NCBI GenBank assembly: GCA_030180075.1
Contig: JASNJN010003148.1
Coordinates: 1 to 30,808 of the forward strand
From: Mikrocytos mackini
Lineage: Eukaryota; Endomyxa; Ascetosporea; Mikrocytida; Mikrocytiidae
Direction of reading: 5' to 3'
Length of the DNA stretch: 30,808 nucleotides
In this document: positions 1-10,300 of the stretch, piece after piece
Layout of the letters: each line of letters begins with the position of its first letter
Position numbering within the stretch: the first letter of the stretch is position 1
The notes under the pieces: generated by a model
What the model saw: only the letters and a program-made list of their open reading frames with translations
Database searches by the model: none
What the model was told of the DNA's origin: nothing
Made by a program: the position numbers and the translations under genes

Positions 1-559
1 AATGTTTTAATATTTAATATATTAATAATTTAATAACTCAGATAGTTTGTCTAGTTCGTTTGAATAATAGCTATTTTCATTTCTGATCCAACAACCTTAT
101 GTTTTAATTTGAATCCTATCCATTTTTTATTCCCCAAATATTATAATGATTATAACTTTAATAAATGTACCGTAATGAAGACAACGCCTACAAAGGAGAT
201 GATTGCCCTTTATTTGACTATATTATCTGAGTAACTTAGAACGTACTTTTATTTAATACAACCTTTGTTTAAAATGGTCAATACATATTTTCCAGGAATA
301 GCTGCATTATGTGACAAATTCTTTGTTTGACTTGTGTGAAATAGAATCGATTATGATTTGTCTACGTGTATATTGTAAGTTCCTGCCGTTAGGAAGTTCT
401 TAAAAGTAGGAGAATGTAAATTAACTGATTTAAAAGCTAATTTAAATCGAATAACTCTGTAGTCTATGGATATCGAATATGTATCGCTCTAATATACCGG
501 TTAACTGCAACAAACTCTTATCATATTGTATACAAGCCGGTAGAAATTTTAAAATTTCA
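1..559. other. AT-rich intergenic DNA, nothing recognised
   Basis: No long open frame, tandem array or inverted repeat that I can support. Composition is strongly AT-rich with stops in all frames. Confidence 0.5.
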
Positions 560-790
560 AAAAAAAACCGAGAGGTACGAATACCAGCACACCGGACAGC
601 CCCACCGTAAAGGGGCTAGGGTCAATGCTGGGCGAAAGGCCTAAACCGGCTGAAGCAGGTTCGAACTCGGTCGAACCGTAGTAGCCTGGAAAACAGGGGC
701 CCAACGGCTCCACGAATCCAGAGGACATAACAACTACCTGCCCGTAAACGCTAAAACGCGAGGGTCTACGACCTTAATACGACAGGGCAG
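560..790 (+). other. GC-rich structured segment, copy A (possible retroelement UTR)
   Basis: A GC-rich island in AT-rich surroundings. It is rich in self-complementary pieces: GGTA-cgaa-TACC near 576-587, GCCCC/GGGGC near 594-614, GGTTCGA/TCGAACC near 658-677, CCTG/CAGG near 690, and CTGCCC/GGGCAG closing 739-789. A second segment at 29042-29260 has the same landmarks in the same order: a GGTAC hairpin after an A-run, then CAGGGGYCCAA, then a GTWAACGCTA..AACGCGA block. Two related structured copies suggest a transcribed RNA of a mobile element, for example a structured 5' UTR of a non-LTR retrotransposon or a short derivative of one. The exact ends and the identity are inference. Confidence 0.4.
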
Positions 791-821
791 AGTGGAATGT
801 ATCCAAATGTCTCAAACCATA

Positions 822-1475
822 AATCACTGCAAGTGATTGAAATTTTAAAAATCCTATAATGTTATCAAAACTTTGAATAGGTAATCCTCACTATAAGTGA
901 GTCTATTTCTGAAACACTGGTTATTTTTGAAACAAGGATTCAGTCTTTGAAAAGCTACAAGGCTACATTAAGTAGCCGATGTTTTGAAAATGGCAAAACA
1001 TGCCTAAAATAAACATTAATGCAATGTGCTCAAAGTTCTAAGTAATAGAACAGGTAGTAAGCATTTCCCAGGAAATTCCTTAAACTGGAAAGTTAACTTT
1101 CCAAAAATGGTATGTTCCGTAACTGAGTAGCAACAAAGCCCTACAATCTATAAAAGGGCACAAGGTTGCAAAAGGTACATGGGAACATACCATTTGTCTG
1201 AAAAAACACACTATAGCCTCGGTTAGAAAAACCAGTATGGGGCACCCTTATAATTGAAACAAGGGAATGTGTGCCAGAGTTTCAAAAATAAAAACACAAA
1301 TCCGATTAAATCGGACACTGTTTAATAGGAAGTTATATAAAAGATTCATGAAATCTGTTTATAATAAATTGGGAAGTATTTAAGGCATGGAGCCAGAAGA
1401 CCAATCCCGTTCAAATGACAAAGTCTCGTTTAAACTCCTTTGGAAAGGCTTATTTAATTAAAGCGGAGTAATGAC
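822..1475. repeat. Chain of short hairpins
   Basis: At least ten short inverted repeats follow one another. Examples are AATCACT/AGTGATT (822-838), CTCACT/AGTGAG (887-901), GGCTAC/GTAGCC (961-977), ATGTTTTG/CAAAACAT (979-1001), GTTCTA/TAGAAC (1035-1051), ATTTCC/GGAAAT (1063-1076), an 18-bp perfect palindrome (1086-1103), a 14-bp stem pairing 1105-1118 with 1182-1195 that encloses GCAAC/GTTGC and GCCCT/AGGGC stems, TCCGATT/AATCGGA (1301-1315) and AGATT/AATCT (1342-1356). It directly follows GC-rich segment A, so both may belong to one structured transcript or element. No coding potential seen. Confidence 0.5.
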
Positions 1476-2072
1476 ATAAAGGTTATTTAAATATTAAATT
1501 TCACGAGCAGATATAACGGCGAGAAATGGTCACATTGGTTATACTAAATAATTAAAATGTTATCATGAATTAAAAAAAAATATCTATTTTTGGCTTTAAT
1601 ACTTGCAATCTCAACCCAAGATTTTTGTTAAAATATTTGATAATAAATAAATGTTCTGAGTAAAATTTCATCGAAAAGATATTTTCGATTTTGATAAATG
1701 GATTTACATTTTATTTAACACTCTGTTTGGGATTATTAGGCCAAAGTCAAATAATCTATGTATAGTTTGATGTTAGTTAAAGCAATTTGCACAGAATAAT
1801 GTTCTGAAAATCGCCAAAAATGACCATTTTTTTAAACTTATGTGTGTAAAATTAGAAAATTTGTAAATTTTATTGAGGTTTAGCGGTATTACATTTTTGA
1901 ACATTGCCAAAAGTAAGTTTCTTGGAAAATTATAAATCGAATTTTTAAAAGCCCATACAATTTGTAAAAAAAATTTGTTGCTTTTAAAGGCAATTATGAA
2001 CAAATTAAGTGATTTTTAACAGCAATTTATTAAAAAATTATAAAAGCAATTTCTGGGAACCCTAATGATCAC
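1476..2072. other. AT-rich intergenic DNA, nothing recognised
   Basis: Only short chance open frames, with homopolymeric A and T runs. No repeat or gene signal that I can support. Confidence 0.5.
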
Positions 2073-2276
2073 TAGGGGTCGGAAAATATACGATTTGGTA
2101 CAAATCATATATTTTTACCAAATTTCTGGAAATTTTCCACCAATAATTACCCCAATTTGAAGGAATTCATATATTTTATTTTATTTTATTGAAAATTTTT
2201 AATTCTAATGAGATTTTGGAAAATCATAATTATTCATATATTTGCCGATTTTTTGTCATATATTTTCCGACCCCTA
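2073..2276. mobile_element. hAT-like MITE with 8-bp target-site duplication
   Basis: A 204-bp element begins TAGGGGTCGGAAAATATA and ends in an imperfect inverse (TATATTTTCCGACCCCTA). It is flanked by the direct repeat ATGATCAC at 2065-2072 and 2277-2284. An 8-bp target-site duplication with TAGGG-type termini fits the hAT superfamily. It has no coding capacity, so it must have been moved in trans. CATATAT-type motifs recur inside. The element at 23474-23669 has similar ends. Confidence 0.85.
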
Positions 2277-2430
2277 ATGATCACTATGTCACCCTAAGGC
2301 ATATTAATACACTAAGTTGATTCTTTGTTAATGTTAGACAATGATGATAAATCGACAGCGACTATGTCGTGTTGTTAATTCGTGTTATAAGTGCAAGGTT
2401 GTGTTGAAGTAAGGAAAGCTGTGGTTTTAG

Positions 2431-4243
2431 TAGAGATTCCAACGGTAATACCGGTAATACCGGTATTGGCGGTAATTTGGCAATATTTTCATTACCGGTA
2501 TCATGCTTCAATACCGGAATTTTTAACAATAATATAATAAATAAAACAGAATACTTGTGTATTTAATAAATTAAACATATGTTTTTAACTTTTTACGTGC
2601 AATAAACACAAGGTAGTGTAATAATTATTTAATGTTTTTCAAATTTTAAATTTAATCTTAAATTTCAAACAATAAATTTTCAACTGAATAACATTACAAT
2701 CTGAATTTGGAATATGTTAAATATTTTAATAAACTATCTTATATTGTAGGTTTGTAAATTTGAATACATCTTTAATTATCTTTGCCATTTAAATACATTT
2801 TTAAAATTCAATGTTGTGATTCTCCGTTAATTATCGAAAGAAATGGTCTGAAAATCAAAAAAATGTTTTTAAAATGTATAATACAACTACCTATGTATCA
2901 AACTACGTAATTTGTAATGCAATATTGACATAAAATTTTTAAAATCGTTTAGAACTGAAAATTAACAATATCTATACTACATTTAGTCATTATATACAAT
3001 CTCTATGGATTTAAAATGTATACGCCTCTTCCTTTGCCATAAACCTAAATTTTATTTTTGAAATTTTAACTTTTGAAAAATCAAATAATTTTAATACACG
3101 CCTCCGGGGAGTAGCATTGTTGCTATTGTGAACTGGGGGTGTGTAAAGGGGCTTTAAAAGATGGCTAAGTATTTCTGGGGCCCAACCAAACCCTAAGTTC
3201 TACTTAATAACAACCCCCACTATAAAGATTAGTGGAAGACGCCGCTGTAAGCCCTGCCAACTGCTCCGATTGAAAGGAAACGTCGGGGTAGTTGTATGGA
3301 GAAAGAGGGATAACGGGCAGGCATTCTATTGGCGTAAAAATGACAAAACAATAAAGTATTAAAATTAAATTAATTAAATTAATCTAAAAATGCTATAAAT
3401 CTAAACTGAACTACGTCATTTTTTTGTAAAATGTACATTTAACGTGTTTATACATATTCTTATTTTTGTTTTGTTTTTAATGCTTTTGTTTTAGATAAAA
3501 TCGGATTTTACTATTTTAAAAGATACATAAAAATAACTTTTTAAAAATTTGACTTAAAATTTACTGTTATTCTGGTATAACATTAATAATTTTCAATTTT
3601 ATTTTAAACAGATATATTTAATGAAATTTTTAATAATTTTCAAAAATGATGTAATTTTCAAAATTTATGAAATACGTTTAAAACACATAATGATCTTCTA
3701 AAATCTTATATAATTGAAAACAAAATCGATTTGATTTAGTTAATAAATATANTGTANATGTTTTATTTCACCAATTATTTTATTTCAACTTTGGTTTGTT
3801 TGAAAACTAAATTAGTTTAATGAATTTAATTTTTATAACATATATTGTCATTTTCCGAAATGCGATTTACCTCATTTGCATATGAAATTTATTTTTTATA
3901 ATTATCGTTATTACATATTTATAATAAATATCTGGGCATGGATGAAACTCTTATTTATCATAAGTTTTTTAAGATACTTTACAAAAAGTATATTTTGAAC
4001 CATTTATTTTGGATATTTAGCTTAACAAATCTTTAATCATGTAACATTAGCATGTATAGCAATATATAAATTTATAAAATTGGAACATATAATTTATAAA
4101 CTACGGAATATTAAAATTATCATAAATATTTTATGCACTTTCTTAGCGCTCTTCAAAAGGGAATTACCGGCGGTAAATTACCGGTATTTGATGATCATTA
4201 CCGTTACCGAAATCAAGAGCAAAACGGTAATTTGGAGTCTCTA
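2431..4243. mobile_element. Probable non-autonomous hAT-like element with ACCGGTAAT-rich ends
   Basis: The left end TAGAGATTCC (2431-2440) and right end GGAGTCTCTA (4234-4243) are inverted repeats matching at 9 of 10 positions. Just inside both ends the motif ACCGGTAAT, or its complement, is repeated many times (about 2443-2512 and 4165-4230). Such iterated subterminal motifs are typical transposase-binding sites. The 1.8-kb interior has no transposase that I can see, but it holds a GC-rich island at 3095-3310. No target-site duplication was found: the 8-bp flanks are unrelated, so the boundaries are less certain. Confidence 0.55.
3095..3310. other. GC-rich island, unidentified
   Basis: A GC-richer stretch inside the AT-rich element at 2431-4243. 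It includes CTGGGGCCCAACC, resembling a motif in segment A, and a GGGCAGGC stretch near its end. It may be cargo or a decayed structured RNA. There is no open frame and I cannot identify it. Confidence 0.3.
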
Positions 4244-4246
4244 TAC

Positions 4247-4645
4247 ACAGGGTTTCATACCTTTGACCAAATCACTCTTCGAAGAAAATACATAGAACCT
4301 GAATACCAAAAAGTTCTTTCACGTCTTCGCCATTTAGTCGGCAATTCCTTTATTTCCATCTCAGTTGATTGTAGTACAGATTTATTAAACCGCAAAATTG
4401 GGCTTTTTGTTGTTACTATTTTAACGCCGGAACTATATAAACATTGCTTTCTTATCCATCTTTCAATTTTAGAAAAGTCAACTTTACTACAATTCAACAA
4501 TTTATTTTTGACAGTTTACAAATATTATATCCATCCGGCATCAATTACTCCAAAATCATAATTTTCAATTCTGATTCAGCTTCTTATCTCATAAAAACCT
4601 TCTCACAACTTAAAACAACATTTGGTAAATTCGTACATATACAGT
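4247..4645 (+). pseudogene. hAT transposase fragment
   Basis: A decayed transposase remnant. One frame (about 4247-4500) reads RRKYIEPEYQKVLSRLR, then SISVDCSTDLLNRKIG, where the first catalytic Asp region of hAT transposases is expected (IS..VD..TD...KI). The next frame (about 4465-4645) continues with FDSLQILYPSGI, then IIIFNSDSASYLIK and FGKFVHIQ. This matches the hAT pattern 'FxSDxAxYxxK...Lk..F.kxxH' around the second catalytic Asp. A frameshift near 4470-4500 splits the two, and a stop follows VHIQ before the expected HTCLAH-type motif. The zinc finger, the rest of the RNase H-like fold and the dimerisation domain are not seen. It starts immediately after the right end of the 2431-4243 element and ends 50 bp before another hAT-like element. 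Confidence 0.7.
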
Positions 4646-4694
4646 AAACTACGAAAGTTTGGCCAATTTCAAGACTTAATCNCTCCATTCTTAG

Positions 4695-6783
4695 TAGGGT
4701 TTGCTAATTTTCGGGTAATGGAATTACCCGGGTTTCGGGTACGGGTTTGTTATAATTTTTCTTTTAAAAATAAATTATAGAATATATTTTTTGGTTTAAT
4801 GGATTTTAATAAAATTGTGCAAAGTTTACACAAATAGATTTCCTGATTCACAAAAATCTTTCACATTGTGTGTAGGCATTGAAATTTTATCAAAAATAAA
4901 TTGGATTGATATCTCGAAATGTATAATCGACATGATATATCGATTTTCAAATATTTTTCATGATTTCTACGTTTTCCCAGATCATTTCGTTTAAATTTGG
5001 CAATTGCCAGGCTCATAAAATTTCAAGAAATACAGCAATATTCCTATAAATTTGAGAGCAGTATTTAAACAAAACTTTTCGAATTTTTATAAGACATTAT
5101 CTTAGACTTTAATAGACCATTTGTGTATTTTGGACGATAACCGAGCATTCTATATCATTCCAGACATTTTCGTTCGAATTTGGCAAATCCCACACAAATG
5201 GGTGAAAATTTAAAAAATTATTTACAAAAGGATATACAAATGCTGTATTGTCGTCTATGGACCCCGAAATGACCCATTAAAATTTAAACAACATCGTATA
5301 AAAAAGCAAAAAGTTTTGATAAAATATTTCCATAAAACTTTCCAAGTTATAGATAATAACTGCGTAAACTTCTTTCTCAATACATAATGGATGTTATTTG
5401 AAAGGGTTTGAATTTCCCAAAAATAATTATGTTTTTTAAAGGACTATTTCAACGTAATTTCCCATTTTATTTTATATCAAAAATCTTGAATGCTTTCGAT
5501 ATTGATCTCGATCAAGATCAAGACTTTGAATGTCCAGATATAACCACAACCTTCAAATCTTGGATGATAACTTTGTTTTAAAATAACTGAAAACAACATA
5601 CTTCGGGGCCATCTTTTTATTATTTACAATATAATAGTTAAGTTTAAATGGATATAAAAATCATGGAAATTATTTATTATTTGATTATTTATTTGTAATT
5701 TGTTTACTAATTTGCTAATAAACTCCATCTTCTTAATCCTTTATTATCACTTCATCGCCATCTACGACCCTATTTTTCTCATCGAAGAATTATTGCTATG
5801 CCCTATTCAATTTTGTAGCAAATTCAACTTAGTTTACACTTATCTCGAAATATTGTCGTCATGTCAACTTCCATTAAGAATACATATGTAATATCAGCAC
5901 ATGTGTACTAATATGTATTGTACAATTTACTTTCTCTAATCACATGTACGCCCCCTGTATAGACAGAACTTGTTATTTGCATGCTGTTATTATCTTTGTC
6001 GATTATTTCATTCTATGATGGAAGCTCTTTATGAATAACTGTAACATCTAATGTAAGTATAACCTGTATTTACTAAACTATTTTCATTTCACCCTGCCAC
6101 ATTTATTAATTGTAATCAGCCATGTAAACAATTTGTATTCAATCATTTCTTTCAAAATTCACATTGAATCTTTGAAGAGCATCCTCACTATATTATACTT
6201 ATGGGTATACCTCCATTCTTTCAATAGCTCTATTTTGCCATTCCGTCGTATCTTCTGTCTTTATCAATAAGGCTTAGGATGATTTTAACAGACAAGAAAT
6301 GTACGGAGTCCAGTTACTGCCAACTAAAATGGGAAGACATTTTAATAGTATTTAACGAATAGCCATTTTAAATAGAACGGTCTTTTAATATGAACTAATA
6401 TGCAATGGTTGTAATGGTTGATTAGATTTATTCTTCTTTTCGGTATGACGGAGATCTATATCTACAGATTGCCATCTTTTATATTAGCTTCCTTTGCAAG
6501 TTGTGATTTGTTATTAGAAGGTGCGAATTCCCTGAGTTACGTAAATGTTTCCAAATCAGTATTTTATAGAATTAAAAATGTTTATGGCTTTCAAATAAAC
6601 TACAGGGGCTAATTTACTTATTTAGTAAACATTGTTGCATATTAGCATTATATTTATCGCAATCCATGTTCTATGTATCCCTAAGTTTCAACCATTACCC
6701 GGGTAATTACCCGAATATTTTCGGGTAGCAAAATCGTAATTACCCGGATATCGGGTACCCGGGTACGGGTAATTTTAAACCCA
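4695..6783. mobile_element. hAT-like element with ATTACCCGGGTA-rich ends
   Basis: The left end TAGGGTTTGCTAATTT mirrors the right end (reading inward from 6783: TGGGTTTAAAATT). It is flanked by ATTCTTAG (4687-4694) and ATTCTTGG (6784-6791), an 8-bp duplication with one mismatch. Both ends are saturated with variants of CGGGTAATTACCCG (4714-4745 and 6695-6772). The roughly 1.9-kb interior is AT-rich with short open frames only, so it looks non-autonomous or fully decayed. Confidence 0.65.
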
Positions 6784-6989
6784 ATTCTTGGCCGATTTTT
6801 AGGGGGTTTGGGCCAATTTAATTAAAAATATTTTGCTGTTTAANTGCTTCTNGNGCTCTNANAATGATACAGGNNCGTGAAAATATTNAATTTACCCTAA
6901 ATTAATCGATTATACATTGCTTTATTAAGTTCGTTAAATGAGCAACATTCTAGTGCTAGCCAAATTACGACATAATTTGGAAATACCCG

Positions 6990-7267
6990 TAAATTGTGTT
7001 TATCCCATTTTTTTAACCGAACTCTGCTGCTAAAACGTTTCCCAGTGGTTTACTTGTATTTAAAATTCACCATTCGTTTTAGATGAAAATACACATTTTC
7101 TCGAATGGACAATAACACCAAGGGACCCCCTTTTGCGAACAACANATTGAGATTTTTGTTACCAANATANATAAANAGAATTTNGNTGTCTTAGTNACTC
7201 TAANCNTAGCCAGNCCAAGGNATTTTGGGANAAANNNCGGCNAAACCTTCAGAGTTTACTGTAGACC
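6990..7267. mobile_element. Decayed relative of the 24880-25474 palindromic core
   Basis: The stretch from about 7050 to 7262 resembles the loop and right arm of the element at 24880-25474: TTTAAAATTCACCATTCG, AAGGGACCCCC, TAGCCAG-CCAAGG-ATTTTGGGA, and AAACCTTC-AG-GTTTACTGTA. It has many N bases at 6843-6893 and 7144-7240. The match stops at about 7262, beside the 3' end of the left retrotransposon copy, so the retrotransposon probably inserted into this older element. The left limit is uncertain. Confidence 0.45.
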
Positions 7268-7279
7268 TTTTTTATTTTA

Positions 7280-7330
7280 AAGAAGATAAAGAAATTAATT
7301 AATTAATATGATAGTATTCTTTATCTTCTT
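7280..7330 (-). promoter_or_regulatory. 3'-terminal hairpin of left retrotransposon copy
   Basis: AAGAAGATAAAGAA (7280-7293) is perfectly complementary to TTCTTTATCTTCTT (7317-7330), a 14-bp stem around a 23-nt loop containing TTAATTAATTAAT. It sits between the ORF2 stop and the A-rich tail. In R2 elements the 3' UTR RNA is folded and is bound by the reverse transcriptase to start target-primed synthesis, so a similar role is plausible here. The right copy keeps a weaker version. Confidence 0.6.
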
Positions 7331-7349
7331 CATACGCCGCGTTCATTCG

Positions 7350-10300
7350 CTAAGATCTCAACTGCCTCCTCAGCCAGCTGTAGATCACCAAGGATCCTTT
7401 TAACCCCACATTTTGGATTTTCCCAACGAGGTGGTTGATTGTGCGGATCCGCTTGGGTTTGTTTGCCCAGGAGGTTACCTGCTGTTCGCAGGACCTCTTT
7501 AAAAAGTGTATAAGACTTTGAGTAGAGCGTTTGGAAATTACTCCGAGTTGTCCCATAATGAAGGCTCTCACCTTCACATCGAAACCAGGGTATTGGTTTC
7601 GAAGGACAGGGATGAGGTCTAGGTATTTCCCGGACTTCTCTTCTTCGCGAGATTTGATCAGATCCTCAGCGGGGACTGCTACTTCTAGCAGTTCTACCCG
7701 CCTGGATGCATGGTCTATTGCTATGATATCCAGAAGGAGGGAATGTGGCTTACCCTCCATGCCTTCAACCCATAGCCTTTGGTCTAGCACCAGTTGGAAG
7801 GAGTCCGAGTTTTTCTCGATTCTCCTACCCATATCTGATAGCTTGAGTTTGTCCCCTAAACCTCTTCTTCTGATGACTTCGTTTGCTATTTGCAGAACGA
7901 CTCCACCATGACGAGACTTTAGGAGAGCAAAGGGAATTTTTTTACATGCTCCCAAAACATGTCCGACAGTTTCCCATGTGGAATGGCATTTCAGACATAG
8001 GTTGGAGAGGTCCAGGTTTATGACTTTTGCCCATGTCCGGATATCTCCTTTTCCGTCTTGTAACTGCAAGATTTTCTTGCCATCGTTACGCGACAGACCT
8101 GGTTGTTTAAGCCATATATGGGTGAGCTGGTGGTTGACAAAGTCCCTCATTCTGGCTCTGTTGAAGCCAGATGGGAGTTTTGTTGCATTCCACTTTAAAA
8201 GGTTTTGGTGTTCTTCCTCATCGACATGCAACATGGATGTGTTTCGTCCAGTAAGTTGCTGAATTCTTTCAGCTTCTTGCTGGATACGACCCACTATATC
8301 CACCTTTGTTACCTTCATCTCTGGTCGACGCTTGATTAACCACTCCTGGGCTCTCACAATGTTTTCAGCGAGACTGCCCCTGATGAAACGGCTATTGCCT
8401 TCATTTGACACTTCGTCCAATTTGCACGCTTTAAGGTACTTGGCGACTGCTAGTGTTTCTAGCCAGTATTCGTGTTTGAAGTTCGGCAATCCAAACCCTC
8501 CTACCTCTGGCCTGGCATGGACTCTTCCGTTTGAGATCTTCCATGGGATCCTATTGGCCCTCTTGACCTGGACTCTAGCGAATCTGGTAAGATCCTCCAG
8601 TTCGGTGTCCGTGAATCGTAGACATTGGCCTACGAATCTGATCAGAGGGGCAGCATACACCAACATGAGTTTTCCCACATTGACTACGTTGATGAGAGTC
8701 AGAGGCGAGAAGACGATTTTTTTAATTCTCGCCTTCGCCTCTTTCATCACTGCCTCTTTGGTAGTCATTGTGCTGTTCCAGTGCTGCTTGAACCCCAAGT
8801 ATTTGTACTCATGGGTTGCAGTCACCATAGGGAAATCACTAACACCCTGGGTAGAGTTTTTCTCTTCCTCAGTTTTGTTTGTAACAATACAGCTTTTGTC
8901 ATTGTTAATGAACAAGCCGACTAGTTTGACCAGTTTGCGGATTTCGCTAAACTTTTGGCCTAGTCGGTGTAGTGACGAGTCAAACAGTTTGATGTCATCC
9001 ATGTAACATATTTTGTCCATAGTGACTTCATCGACGAGCGTTGATATTTTCATCGCATTGTCTTGGTTTGCTTTCAACACAGTTAGTGCCACACAAAAGA
9101 GGGTTGGGGACATTTTGTCTCCCTGGAATATTCCTCTTTTAATGTTTATCTGCTCACTCTCGCCCTTGAAGTTCGTTATATACGTTCTCCAAAGGGGCAT
9201 GAGTGCCCGCAGAATGGCTACTAACCTATTGGGTTTGTTCGCTGAGGATTGGGTGGTCACTTCAAGCATTCGGATCAATTCTTTGTGACTCACCGAATCA
9301 TACGCCTTGCAGAAATCAATGTACGCGCTGTTTAGCGGCGCATGTGTGATTGATCTGCAGGTGTTCACAACAAATTCGTTCATCAGATGAGCATCCAGAC
9401 AGCCACGTCTCCTGTTAAGGAGAGCGCGCTGCTCTGGATCCCAGTTACCAGTGCGAATTAGGGTCTGTATGTCCTACCTTCCAAGACGGAAGTGAACAGT
9501 TTATAGCACGTGTTCAGCATGGTAATGGGCCTGAAGNTCTTCGGTGAGGATTTCTCACCTGCCATTTTATAGAAGAGGATTGTCCTCCCCGTAGTGAACC
9601 ATTGCTCAGGACTGGTTAATCCTAGCCAGATTTCATTGAACAATCTGACTAGTATACGGACCGTCATCGTCGATAGCGCCTTATATAGGTGCGGGTAGAC
9701 CCCGNCAGGCCCACAGGCCTTCCATGGGGACGTGCAAATTACATATTTTAGAGGAAATCACTTTTGCAAACGAAAGGGTCTAAATCAGCTCAAAATGACA
9801 TATGTTGATTTTTAGCTGTTCTTAATGCTGACCTTCTATCAACTTTTTGAAAATTTTCAAAAATAATCTTCATTTTGATTTTCGCCTCATTTTCAGCTCT
9901 AAATAACCGTCGCTTCTCAGAAATTTATGGAACCCGACCAAAATAAATTGAAAACCGAGACCAGCTTGCTGTTTATGAGCTTGAGATCTACATGTCAAGT
10001 AAATATACATGTTTATTTATTATATATTAAAAAAGTGATTTCCTCTAAAATATGCCATGTGGGGACGTGCACGACAGTGCACGTTCTACCTCGACGATTG
10101 AGATGGGGCTGGAAGTAATCAGCGAATCATGGGCTGTGATTTTGCACTTCTCAATCGCTGCTTCCTAATTCTGTACATTCACATCTTGTGGGATCTCCCA
10201 GATGTTTTTCCAGAACTGTATGTGCTCCGTTTTGTCCTCGATCTCCACGAATTCCAGGTTTTGACGCCTGGTTTTCTTGTATCTCGAGAACCACTCCGCT

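Noticed and set aside
597-680. tRNA-like promoter: GGTTCGAACTC resembles a B box
   Set aside because: GGTTCGA forms a 7-bp hairpin with TCGAACC, there is no convincing A box, and no cloverleaf can be drawn.
1773-2003. 76-codon minus-strand frame
   Set aside because: It is Phe/Asn/Lys-rich as expected from AT-rich DNA and has no recognisable motif or supporting context.
5700-6612. Short open frames at 5700-5891 and 6418-6612 as genes
   Set aside because: They lie in the interior of the hAT-like element, are short, and have AT-rich composition with no motif.
7531-9288. Several long plus-strand open frames (for example 8332-9006, 224 codons)
   Set aside because: They are antisense to ORF2 of the left copy. 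Matching antisense frames occur in the right copy, and the minus-strand reading carries the reverse transcriptase motifs.
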